From NCBI GenBank assembly GCA_034927285.1, contig JAYFQF010000014.1, positions 82,577 through 146,576 of the forward strand: a DNA stretch of 64,000 bases, written 5' to 3'. Positions within the stretch are counted from its first letter, which is position 1. Each line of letters starts with the position of its first letter. The position numbers were made by a program, and so were the translations under genes. Source of the stretch: JAYFQF01 sp034927285. Lineage in GTDB: Bacteria > Bacillota > Peptococcia > DRI-13 > UBA5745. Of this stretch, positions 17,456 through 25,517 are shown in pieces. The notes under the pieces are model-generated. The model was not told the DNA's origin. It searched no databases and was given only the letters and a program-made list of their open reading frames with translations.

Positions 17456-18870
17456 CATCTGCTCCTTCTCCTCAGCCAGACGATAAGTCCGGTAAGCAAT
17501 ACCGCCGCGGGAAGAGTTACCGCGTAAACCAGACTCCAATGAAAAGCCTGGGACGAGGTCAGGACTAAGGAAGCGGAACTGACGGTTTTCGCGCCGATAG
17601 CAAGGCCATTCCGGCGTTTACCCAGCCAATTCAAGCCGTTTGTCACTAAATCGGAATTGGCCCCCCCGGCCATATTATCCACCGTCTCGTCAAAAAAGGC
17701 CGCGGAAGTAAACCAAAGAATCCGGGTTTCCCCTTCTTCAATGGCAACGGCGATATTAAACGGCCCCTGCTGAACATTCTCCTGGGGCTCCTCCGTATCC
17801 GCAGTCTGAAATGAAGATCGATCCAGCCAAGCCTTTTCAGAGGTACGCAGAAGCGGCGTATAGGCGATGTCCGCCCGCCCGTTGTCATATCGGCCGATGG
17901 CCTGGGATAAAGGGGCAAGCACAAATTTTTTATTTTGAATAATGGATTTTGTAATTTGATGATCGGAGAGGATGGGGAGCAAATAATAGGGATATTCCGG
18001 AAGGCAGAGGTTGTTGTCTCCTTCCATAACTAATCCCGGCACCGGGCCTACGCCATAATCCGTCAGCAAAGATTCTAAATTGGACTGAGTCTCCTGCCGC
18101 AGGTCCGTAAGTAAAAGAAGGGAGCCTCCCGAATGAAGATACAAAAGCAGACTTTCCTTTTCTCTCGCCGTAAGGTCCGACTCCGGAGCATAAAGGATAA
18201 TGCCTGCGGCATCCCCGGGAACCGATTTTTCAGTCTCCAGATCGACGCTTGCCAGCGAGATATTCTGGTTTCCCAGGTGATTTTGCAGGGAATCCGGCAT
18301 AGCTTTTCCTGATTTTCCTGTCAGCATATAAAATACCGGGATATCCGGAGATACCGCGTACTGAATGGCTGCGGTTATCTTTCCCTCGCCGTCGAAGGAG
18401 ACCTGGCCGCCCTGTTTTCCCTTCAAGGTCTCTTCGTAATCGTAGATATCATAATACTCCACTACCCTTACGCCTTGGGAGCCGGCTACTAAAATGCTGT
18501 TCCCACTGTTTATCTTGACGTCGTATTCTAATAAAAACGTAGGATCCTTCACCGGATCCACTACGCTTATTTTCACTTTTTCCGATGCTTCCCCGTATTT
18601 CTCCAACAAGTCCACCAAGGTGCCGTCCTCCTGTCCCTCTTGGGCCAGCAGGAAAACCTCGACAGGTTCCGCCAAACTGTCCAGCAACTGTACCGTTTGG
18701 TCCGACAGCGTATACAACTTGTTTTCCGTGAGATCAAATTTGGTCAGGCCGGAAGGCAGCAGGCTTGCCAGGATGTTTACCGCCAAAAGCAAAGCCGGGA
18801 CCAAAAGGTTCAGAACCGCATAATATGTGCTTTTTCTCGTCCGCGCATCCTGGAAAAGCAATCGTTTCAT
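17455..18870 (-). CDS. GldG-like ABC-transporter auxiliary protein
   Basis: A 471-residue protein of the GldG / ABC_transp_aux type. An N-terminal helix (AVLNLLVPALLLAVNILASLL) is followed by the family motif LTENKLYTLSDQTVQLLDSL, a DUF-type extracytoplasmic domain with VDPVKDPTFLLEYDV, and a C-terminal helix (LVYAVTLPAAVLLTGLIVWL). The start at 18870 has AGGAG five bases upstream; an extra 25 codons upstream run into the permease gene and are rejected. Gld systems act in gliding only in Bacteroidetes; in Firmicutes the role is unknown. Confidence 0.8.
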   Translation of the reverse strand: MKRLLFQDARTRKSTYYAVLNLLVPALLLAVNILASLLPSGLTKFDLTENKLYTLSDQTVQLLDSLAEPVEVFLLAQEGQEDGTLVDLLEKYGEASEKVKISVVDPVKDPTFLLEYDVKINSGNSILVAGSQGVRVVEYYDIYDYEETLKGKQGGQVSFDGEGKITAAIQYAVSPDIPVFYMLTGKSGKAMPDSLQNHLGNQNISLASVDLETEKSVPGDAAGIILYAPESDLTAREKESLLLYLHSGGSLLLLTDLRQETQSNLESLLTDYGVGPVPGLVMEGDNNLCLPEYPYYLLPILSDHQITKSIIQNKKFVLAPLSQAIGRYDNGRADIAYTPLLRTSEKAWLDRSSFQTADTEEPQENVQQGPFNIAVAIEEGETRILWFTSAAFFDETVDNMAGGANSDLVTNGLNWLGKRRNGLAIGAKTVSSASLVLTSSQAFHWSLVYAVTLPAAVLLTGLIVWLRRRSR

Positions 18871-18878
18871 CGTTTCTC

Positions 18879-19742
18879 CTAACCCCAGCTTTTCTTCCGA
18901 ATGGACTGCCGGGTTAAAAACAAAAACAAAAAGCTGATGGAACAATAGTAAAGAACGCTGGTTAAATCAAAAATCCCGCCGATAAAACGATAAAACGGTT
19001 CAAATAAATTGAAACAGTTTAATAATTTTTTCGTCAACCCGGCCAGCAGCTCCGGAGTCAGCAGATAGCACAGCAATAGCAAGCCTTCCAAAAAGGCAAA
19101 GCTGCCGAAGGAGATTGCTTTATTGCGGGAGGCAAAATAATATAGTCCCGCTCCAATCAGCAGGATACAGGAAAAGGTGGCGAAGGATGTCAGAGCGGAA
19201 TCAGTGAACAGCCGGATAGTATCCTGCATCAAATACCCCATTAGAAGCACAAAAAAGGTAGCGGCGGCGGCGATAATCTGATTCTCCGTCAAGCTGGAGA
19301 AATAAAGTCCTATGGCGATACAGGCTCCCCCCAGGAGAAAGAAGCCAAAGAGGCTGGCATAGGCCGTCGATAAATTTTCCGCCCCATAATAAGACAACAG
19401 CAGCGGGCAGGTAGCCGCCACTCCCAGGGGGATGAGGAAGACGGCCAGCAAAGCCAAAAATTTGCCCAGGATGATTTCGCTGACGCTCAAGGGGCTGGTA
19501 AGTAACAATTGATCGGTTCTCTGTCGTTTTTCTTCCACCAGAGATCGCATCGTCAAAATCGGCACCGCAATAATGAGAACAAAATTCATATTGGCCAATA
19601 CATAGCCAAACTCATTATAGCCGCCCCGCAGATTAATCGCGGTAAAATAAAGTCCTATGGTCAGGATCAAAAACGCGATGTAGGTATAGCCGATCATCGA
19701 AGTAAAAAAGCTTCTGATTTCTTTAACAAAAACGGCTTTCAC
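18879..19742 (-). CDS. ABC-2 type permease, GldF-like
   Basis: A 287-residue protein with about six hydrophobic segments and the ABC-2 permease pattern: MKAVFVKEIRSFFTSMIGY at the N-terminus, then VPILTMRSLVEEKRQRTDQLLLTSPLSVSEIILGKF, which is a hallmark of GldF/NosY-like permeases. GTG start overlaps the ATPase stop (GTGA), so the subunits are coupled. Confidence 0.85.
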   Translation of the reverse strand: MKAVFVKEIRSFFTSMIGYTYIAFLILTIGLYFTAINLRGGYNEFGYVLANMNFVLIIAVPILTMRSLVEEKRQRTDQLLLTSPLSVSEIILGKFLALLAVFLIPLGVAATCPLLLSYYGAENLSTAYASLFGFFLLGGACIAIGLYFSSLTENQIIAAAATFFVLLMGYLMQDTIRLFTDSALTSFATFSCILLIGAGLYYFASRNKAISFGSFAFLEGLLLLCYLLTPELLAGLTKKLLNCFNLFEPFYRFIGGIFDLTSVLYYCSISFLFLFLTRQSIRKKSWG

Positions 19743-20689
19743 TGTACCTTGCCCTCCTCTGAAGTGGCCTCCAGGAAGATTTCCTCCAGGCTGACGGATT
19801 TCACTTCCAGCTGAATAATCGGAAGGTGTGATTCAGCCATAGCGTAAAATAACCGCTCCCGGGGATCCCGCTCCGGAGCCGACTGCAGAGTGAAGCCGGA
19901 GATCCCCTCCTGTTCCACTACTGGTCCCGGCAGGAATCCCTGCTCTTCCCCCAAAGCCGCCAGGACTTCTTTTACTTTGCCGGCGCCGCCTTTAACTTTT
20001 ACCGCATAAGTATTGTACCGGTTCCAGTATTTTGCCAGATTTTCTCCCGTATCGTTGGCAATCAGCCGCCCTTGATCAAGAATGAGGATCTGATCGCATA
20101 CGGCGCTGACCTCCGATAAAATATGCGAGCTCAGGATAACGGTATGCTCTTCCCGTAAACACTCGATCAGACCGCGGATTTCATTGATCTGTTTAGGATC
20201 CAGCCCTACGGTGGGCTCGTCCAGGATAATCAGGGGAGGCTTACCCAAAATGGCCTGGGCAATCCCTACCCTTTGCCTGTAGCCCTTGGATAAATGCCGG
20301 ATCAACCGATTTTCCACGTCCTGAATAAAGGTTTTCTCCATGACCTCCCGGATAGCCGCTTCCTGGGATTTCCCCGGCAGCTTCTTGATTTGATAGACAA
20401 ACTTCAGATACTCCCTGGGGGTCATGTCCAGATACAGGGGGGGCTGCTCAGGCAGGTAGCCGATCAGACTTTTTACCTTCTCCGGCTCCTCATCAACATC
20501 GTATCCGCCTACCAGCACCCGGCCGGAACTGGCAGCCAGATAGCCGGTGATGATATTCATCATCGTGGATTTCCCGGCGCCGTTGGGCCCTAAAAAGCCA
20601 TAGATTTTCCCTCTGTCTGCCGACAGGTTAATATCATTTAAAGCCGGACGTCCATGATAAGACTTATAAAGCTGCCTGATCTCCAGCAT
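19739..20689 (-). CDS. ABC transporter ATP-binding protein, GldA/NatA-like
   Basis: A 316-residue ATPase with Walker A GFLGPNGAGKSTMMNII, signature LSKGYRQRVGIAQAIL, Walker B LIILDEPTVGLDP, and a C-terminal regulatory extension typical of ABC-2 exporters. ATG 20689 is preferred over a TTG six bases upstream because GGGGG is seven bases before it. Only 21 bp separate it from the M20 hydrolase gene, so the hydrolases and this exporter are co-transcribed. Confidence 0.87.
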   Translation of the reverse strand: MLEIRQLYKSYHGRPALNDINLSADRGKIYGFLGPNGAGKSTMMNIITGYLAASSGRVLVGGYDVDEEPEKVKSLIGYLPEQPPLYLDMTPREYLKFVYQIKKLPGKSQEAAIREVMEKTFIQDVENRLIRHLSKGYRQRVGIAQAILGKPPLIILDEPTVGLDPKQINEIRGLIECLREEHTVILSSHILSEVSAVCDQILILDQGRLIANDTGENLAKYWNRYNTYAVKVKGGAGKVKEVLAALGEEQGFLPGPVVEQEGISGFTLQSAPERDPRERLFYAMAESHLPIIQLEVKSVSLEEIFLEATSEEGKVQ

Positions 20690-20710
20690 GGGCAAGCCCC
20701 CTATGAAAGT

Positions 20711-21913
20711 TTAAATCTTTAACGCCTCTTTTTTTCTGTTCAGTTCTTCCTTTTTTTCGGTGAATTCCGCCTTGGCCTGTTCCAAATGCCGTGGATTTTC
20801 GATCAGCTCCGCCGCCGTGGCGGCTACCACCTTGGCGGCCACGGCGACCGCCTCGTGAGCCTGTTCTGTTTTGCCTTCTTTCAGAATCGCTTCGGTATGC
20901 AAAGCTATGCCGTCGGGGGCCATCGCCGTAAAAAATTGGGCCGCTGGCATAATTTGTGTAATATTTCCAAAGTCATTGGAACCGCCGGCGGCTTTATGCT
21001 CCGGCAGCAAACGTATGGCTCCCGCTTCTTGGGCATAATGCATCATTATGCTTTTTATGGTTTCATTGGGCAGCGTCCCTTGAACCTCCAGGGTTTTTTC
21101 GATTTCTACCTTTACTCCGTTCATCAATGCCGCGCCTTTTAAAATATTTCTGCTTCTTTCCTCCAGATCCTGCAAATCTTCCATTTTATATGTGCGGAAA
21201 CTAAAGGTAGCCGCCGCCCGGCTGGGGTCGGTATTTCCCTTCAGGCCGATAGCGTCGCTGATTTGATAAAAAAACCTGGTGCCGTCATGGACATGGCCCC
21301 GCAGATACTCGAAGGCCTGAATCGCCTGCATCATGGCGTCAAAACCGCTTCGGCTGCCCCAGGGCCTGGCGGTGTCATGAGCATGGACCCCCGTAAATAC
21401 CGTCTCCAGATTTACGCCGGTCATAGACTTGGTGCCCACATAACTGTTGGTATGAGCATGCATCATCAATGCCGTCTCGATATCCTGAAAGCAGCCCGCC
21501 TGGATCATCCGGGGCTTGCCGGTCAGCACCTCTTCGGCGGGGGTCCCGTAAACCACCAGCTTGAACGGCCGGCCGGGGCCGGAATTTTTTAAAGCTTTTA
21601 CCGCACCAAGGATAGCGGGGCCCTGCATATGGTGTCCGCAGCTATGGCCGTTGGGCAGGCAATCATACTCCAGGACGAAACCGATGGCGGGGCCCTTATC
21701 CCCCTTTTCATATACGGCGCGAAAGGCCGTATCCATTCCTCCCGCTTTTCTCTCCATGGTAAAGCCCTCTTTTTCCAGCCAGCTGCAAATCAGTTCGCAG
21801 GAGCGATACTCTTCATAGGGCAGTTCAGGATGATCAAAAATATCGTCGGCCATATTGGCCAGATCGGTTTTATAGCTGTCGATCTTTCGATATAGGTTTT
21901 CCGCGTTATACAT
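20711..21913 (-). CDS. M20-family amidohydrolase, AbgB-like (copy A)
   Basis: A 400-residue zinc amidohydrolase related to aminobenzoyl-glutamate hydrolase and M20D acylases. Metal-site motifs: PNGHSCGHHMQGPAILGA, PAEEVLTGKPRMIQAG, MMHAHTNSYVG, and GGSNDFGNITQ towards the C-terminus. It should hydrolyse an N-acyl or peptide-like amide bond. GGGGAGG precedes the ATG. It is a close paralogue of the gene 22 bp upstream (same motifs and length), which suggests tandem duplication with specialisation. Confidence 0.85.
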   Translation of the reverse strand: MYNAENLYRKIDSYKTDLANMADDIFDHPELPYEEYRSCELICSWLEKEGFTMERKAGGMDTAFRAVYEKGDKGPAIGFVLEYDCLPNGHSCGHHMQGPAILGAVKALKNSGPGRPFKLVVYGTPAEEVLTGKPRMIQAGCFQDIETALMMHAHTNSYVGTKSMTGVNLETVFTGVHAHDTARPWGSRSGFDAMMQAIQAFEYLRGHVHDGTRFFYQISDAIGLKGNTDPSRAAATFSFRTYKMEDLQDLEERSRNILKGAALMNGVKVEIEKTLEVQGTLPNETIKSIMMHYAQEAGAIRLLPEHKAAGGSNDFGNITQIMPAAQFFTAMAPDGIALHTEAILKEGKTEQAHEAVAVAAKVVAATAAELIENPRHLEQAKAEFTEKKEELNRKKEALKI

Positions 21914-21935
21914 ATTGGCCTCCCCTTCTCAATCC

Positions 21936-23138
21936 TTAAGCGTTTCCGTTCAGAACCGCTATTTTTTCTGCCAGCTCGGCTTTACGCCGGGAAAACTCGG
22001 TTTTTACTTCCCGGAGGATCTCCGGTTTTTTTAGCATTTCCGCGCAGGCCTGGGCAATAATTTTAGCGCCTATGACAGTGCTCTCATGGGAAAGCTGAGA
22101 TTTTCCATATTTTAAAAATTCTACGGAATGAGTGGCTACTCCGGGAGGGGTAGTGGCGACCCGGGCAATCGTACCGGGCAGCAGATGAGTAATATTGGCA
22201 AAATCGTTAGAACCGCCTGTATTGGCTACGTTTTCATTGATTTGGGGAGCGTCCAGCTCTTTTGCAAATTTCATCACAAGCTTGCCCAAGCTTTCAGACC
22301 CTAGGGTTCCCATTACATCAAGGGTTTTTTCGATCTCGACCTTTACCCCGGACATTAAAGCCGCTCCTTCAAGGATATTCCTCATCCTCTTTTCCAGGTC
22401 CTCTTTATCCTCCAGCCGGAAGGTCCGGCAGGCAAAAACCCCCTCGGCTCTGCTGGGGTCGGTATTGCCTTTCACTCCGATAGCATCATAAAGCTGGTGA
22501 AAAAGCCGGGTCCCGTCATGAACATGTCCCCTTAAAAATTCCATCCCCTGCATAGCCAGGACAAAGGCGTCAAAACCGCTGCGATTAGCCCAGGGCATAG
22601 CCGTATCATGCGCATGCACTCCGGTAAATACCACTTTAAGATTAATCCCCGTAAGGGATTGGGTCCTCACGCAGCAATATTCGCCTGCATGGGTCATCAA
22701 TGCCACGTCCAATTCCCTAAAGCAGCCTTTTTCTATCATTTTCGGTTTTCCGGTCAAAACCTCTTCAGCGGGAGTACCATAAACGGTGATCGTAAACGGA
22801 ATATTCAGGCCGGAATTTTTGAGCGCCGCCGCAGCCCCCAGGATAACCGGGCCCTGCATGTGATGACCGCAGCTATGACCATTGGGAAGGCAGTCATACT
22901 CGCAAAGCAGTCCGATATTCAGGCCGCCCGGGCCATTTTGATATACTGCCTTAAATGCCGTGTTCAGTTCTTCTATCCCTCTTTGTACCGTAAAACCTTC
23001 CTTTTCCAGCCAATCGCAAAGGATGCCGCTTGACCTTACTTCCTCATAGGGCAGCTCCGGATGATCGAAAATATCATCCGCCATCTCGATCAACTGGGGG
23101 GCGATAGTGTCGAGGTATCGATTAATCTTTTCTTCCAT
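21936..23138 (-). CDS. M20-family amidohydrolase, AbgB-like (copy B)
   Basis: A 400-residue paralogue of the next gene, with PNGHSCGHHMQGPVILGA, PAEEVLTGKPKMIEKG, MTHAGEYCCVR, HAHDTAMPWANRSGFDA and GGSNDFANITHLLPG. The M in MEEKINRYLDT (23138) is the start, with GGAGG four bases upstream; eleven residues further upstream lack a site. It is the first gene of a six-gene run that goes on to the Gld-like transporter. In copy B MTHAGEY replaces the MMHAHTN of copy A, so one putative metal or substrate histidine differs. Confidence 0.85.
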   Translation of the reverse strand: MEEKINRYLDTIAPQLIEMADDIFDHPELPYEEVRSSGILCDWLEKEGFTVQRGIEELNTAFKAVYQNGPGGLNIGLLCEYDCLPNGHSCGHHMQGPVILGAAAALKNSGLNIPFTITVYGTPAEEVLTGKPKMIEKGCFRELDVALMTHAGEYCCVRTQSLTGINLKVVFTGVHAHDTAMPWANRSGFDAFVLAMQGMEFLRGHVHDGTRLFHQLYDAIGVKGNTDPSRAEGVFACRTFRLEDKEDLEKRMRNILEGAALMSGVKVEIEKTLDVMGTLGSESLGKLVMKFAKELDAPQINENVANTGGSNDFANITHLLPGTIARVATTPPGVATHSVEFLKYGKSQLSHESTVIGAKIIAQACAEMLKKPEILREVKTEFSRRKAELAEKIAVLNGNA

Positions 23139-23676
23139 AATTCCTCCGCTTCTTCCGGTTATTTCTTCCAAATGAATCCAGGCTTACTTCCCAACCATTT
23201 CCGAACTTTAAGATTCCCAACCGTTCCGCAAGTACATCCCAGGGCCGTATTAATACAGAGGTGAGAGATGAGCAGTCAGATGTTCTGAATATTGACAAGG
23301 AGTTTCATCAGGATTATGCTGTTCCTATAAGCTGGAAATTTATCCTCCGAAGGGTTTGCCAAGGTATCGTCATACAGCTTTTTACTTTAATCGCTTCTTC
23401 CTTATTAAAAATGTCTTTTCCTTCATCATTCTTTCTTTATTTTCAGTTATCTTTAATTATTCAGGCCTTAGAAATTCTTTATTATTGTTCTGCTTTTCAG
23501 AAAATCATTCTATTAATAGTATACTGCATTCTTTTTCCCTGTCAATCATGTTTCCTTAAATCCTTGATTCAAAAGAACTCTTCCTTCATTTCCAATAAAA
23601 AAAGCGCCCGGGCAGGGCGCTAATTCCAAACGGTCCCGAATTGCCTCTGTGCAAAACGGAACCGTTAAATTTTGCT
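23139..23676 (-). other. 538-bp intergenic region between iclR and the M20 operon
   Basis: Unusually AT-rich compared with its flanks. It holds the iclR terminator (23596-23621). Before the M20 operon there is a repeated GGTTGGGAA (minus strand, around 23190 and 23215) flanking TTCCGAACTTTAAGATTC (23199-23216), which loosely resembles the GTTCT/AGAAC operators but is not a clean palindrome. A weak CTGACT-18-TATTAA promoter is possible near 23250. A 120-codon plus-strand frame runs through the terminator and is not considered a gene. Confidence 0.5.
23596..23621 (-). terminator. rho-independent terminator of iclR
   Basis: Minus-strand stem AGCGCCC / GGGCGCT (23603-23609 and 23615-23621) with a 5-nt loop, followed by a run of seven T. 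Classic intrinsic terminator. Confidence 0.88.
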
Positions 23677-24462
23677 TTATCCGGAATAGCCTAAATTAGC
23701 GGAAATTTTAGTGATATATTCGGATAAATAGTCCAGTATCTCCTGTTTTTTGGCCTCGGTAATTCTGGCGTAGGGAGTACTTACGCTTAAAGCGGCGATA
23801 ATTTTTCCGGTATAGTCACGTATCGGCATCGACAGGCAATAAAGCCCGATACAAAACTCCTCGTTGTCTACCGCATACCCCTGTTTTCTGACTTTCTCCA
23901 ATTCCTTCAGATATTCGTCGATCATCAGGATCGTATTATGGGTATACTTCTTTAATCTGCCCCTATCCGAATCCATCAGATCCCTTACTTGCTCCTCGGG
24001 TAACTCGCTGACCAGGATCTTCCCTAAGGCTGTGGCATGCAGCGCTTCATGCTCCCCGGGCTGCATGTTAACCTGGAGATTTTGCTGAGAGCCTTCGATT
24101 TTCGAGATGATCACCACCTCGCCTCCCCGCATGACGCCCACATTCACAGTTTCGTGAACTCTCTTGCTCAGATCGATCAGCAGGGCGGGATCCATATTAT
24201 AAAGCTGATTTTGTTTGGGCACCATCTGGCCTGCGGTATAAAGCCCCCAGCCTAAACGGTATTTGTTGGTTTCTTCATTTTTATCAATATACCGGTAGTA
24301 CATCAGAGTATCCAATATGCGATGAATCGTGCTTTTGCCGAGGCCAAGTTTCCTGCTCAATTCGCTGATCCCGATACCGCGGCTGGTAGAATCCTGAGCC
24401 AGGATCTCAATAATTTCCAACGCTTTGATTACTGTTTGAACCGGATATTTGGGTTTTTCCAT
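23677..24462 (-). CDS. IclR-family transcriptional regulator
   Basis: A 261-residue one-component regulator. N-terminal winged helix-turn-helix: IEILAQDSTSRGIGISELSRKLG then LGKSTIHRILDTLMYYRYID. C-terminal IclR effector domain (about residues 85-258) with ETVNVGVMRGGEVVIISKIEG, ALHATALGKILVSEL and EEFCIGLYCLSMPIRDYTG. ATG 24462 has GGAG seven bases upstream; a GTG three codons earlier is less likely. It lies at the head of the catabolic island and is the only local regulator, so it is the best candidate to bind the palindromes at 1184 and 16282. Confidence 0.92.
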   Translation of the reverse strand: MEKPKYPVQTVIKALEIIEILAQDSTSRGIGISELSRKLGLGKSTIHRILDTLMYYRYIDKNEETNKYRLGWGLYTAGQMVPKQNQLYNMDPALLIDLSKRVHETVNVGVMRGGEVVIISKIEGSQQNLQVNMQPGEHEALHATALGKILVSELPEEQVRDLMDSDRGRLKKYTHNTILMIDEYLKELEKVRKQGYAVDNEEFCIGLYCLSMPIRDYTGKIIAALSVSTPYARITEAKKQEILDYLSEYITKISANLGYSG

Positions 24463-24858
24463 TTTTTTCACTCCACTACTGCATTTTTAAGAATGATAAC
24501 CAATAAATCCATCTTAGGTTATTCTAACATCTGAAAAGAATGAAAGCAACAAGGTTTCTTAAGAAGGGAAAAATGTTCTGTTATATGGTCTTTGCAATTT
24601 TTGGGCTTCAATCCCTCCTGGCATCCTAAAGAAAAGGCGGCTTTGGATACTTCGACGAGCGGTATCCATGTCAGGACCGGCTCCGGTTTCTTCCCCTCCA
24701 TTGCTCCCCCTTCCTGCATCCTCTATCAATATAATCGGATATATGAATATATCGGGCATACACCCGGTTTTATATCCCATTCCTGTTCATCCGCCGGGTG
24801 TCGGCATACAGGCCCCACAAATGGAGGCACAATTACTTCTCCCCCCTGGTCCTGCCGC
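24463..24858 (-). other. 396-bp intergenic region upstream of iclR
   Basis: Contains the likely iclR promoter (24521-24549) and an 8-bp inverted repeat ACACCCGG / CCGGGTGT (24760-24767, 24794-24801) downstream of the DUF2628-like gene. Small frames here lack ribosome binding sites and recognisable content. Nothing else is seen. Confidence 0.45.
24521..24549 (-). promoter_or_regulatory. putative iclR promoter
   Basis: Minus strand TTGCTT (24544-24549), 17-bp spacer, TAGAAT (24521-24526). Moderate match to sigma-A consensus, about 50 nt before the ATG. ATTCTTAAAAATGC between promoter and gene resembles half of the island's operator, so autoregulation is possible but weakly supported. Confidence 0.45.
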
Positions 24859-25458
24859 CTAAGGACGCTCATCCTTAAATTCCACGTCGATGGCCTGTTC
24901 CTTTTCTTCTTCCCAGCTTTCGGCAGACTCATAAGGGTCGTCCACCACGGAGCCCCCTTCTTGGCCGCCGTCAGCGCCGCCGTCAGCGCCGCCGCCGAAG
25001 CCGCCCCGCCAGCCGCCGCCGGTCCGGGAGCCGCCGCCCTGAACGCCGTCCTGCCGGTCTTCCGGCAATTTAAACCCTTTGGCCCGCAGAAGCTCCGCTT
25101 CCTCGGCAGAGGCCGGCTGCCAGCCCTGGGATAATCTTCTCATGATATGGTAACGATTATAGATAAAGGGTACGATCAAATGGATCAACCCCCGGGTAAA
25201 ATAGGTCGCCAGAAAATAGAGGAAGCCAAACAGCCAGTCGCCTTTAAGAAAAGGGGTAAACCACCAAAACAGTAAAGTACTCCAGGAAAAACCGATCTTG
25301 CAGGTTTCGATCCCGCCGTAGGGACTCGTCAGGGTAACATAAACGCCGCCGGTATAAAAAAACATCTCTTCACCTTCCAATTTTATCGCCGGATCTGTTG
25401 CCCTTATCTTATCGTCTTTACCGGGTCTTAGCAAGGCCTGAGGGATTAATTCATTCAT
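24859..25458 (-). CDS. DUF2628-like membrane protein with Gly-rich tail
   Basis: A 199-residue protein. The segment KIGFSWSTLLFWWFTPFLKGDWLFGFLYFLATYF (about residues 55-88; quoted here only by its ends and spacing) has the F-S-W-x-x-L-L-F-x-x-x-x-P-x-x-K/R-G-D-W pattern of DUF2628 membrane proteins, followed by two hydrophobic stretches. Residues 140-170 are glycine-rich (GGGADGGADGGQEGG) and the end is acidic. No signal peptide. Function unknown. It is divergent from pepV with 59 bp between them. A frame on the opposite strand is an artefact of the GC-rich Gly repeats. Confidence 0.6.
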   Translation of the reverse strand: MNELIPQALLRPGKDDKIRATDPAIKLEGEEMFFYTGGVYVTLTSPYGGIETCKIGFSWSTLLFWWFTPFLKGDWLFGFLYFLATYFTRGLIHLIVPFIYNRYHIMRRLSQGWQPASAEEAELLRAKGFKLPEDRQDGVQGGGSRTGGGWRGGFGGGADGGADGGQEGGSVVDDPYESAESWEEEKEQAIDVEFKDERP

Positions 25459-25517
25459 TGTTCACAGCAGCTTTTTTGTGATAATATATATCTGAAATTC
25501 AATTTGCGAGGTGCTAT

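Noticed and set aside
23261..23623. 120-codon plus-strand frame in the iclR-M20 gap
   Set aside because: It runs straight through the iclR terminator, has a weak start site and an AT-driven hydrophobic composition without domain pattern.
24592..25134. 180-codon plus-strand frame
   Set aside because: Antisense of the Gly-rich part of the DUF2628-like gene; Ala/Pro-rich artefact of GGC repeats.
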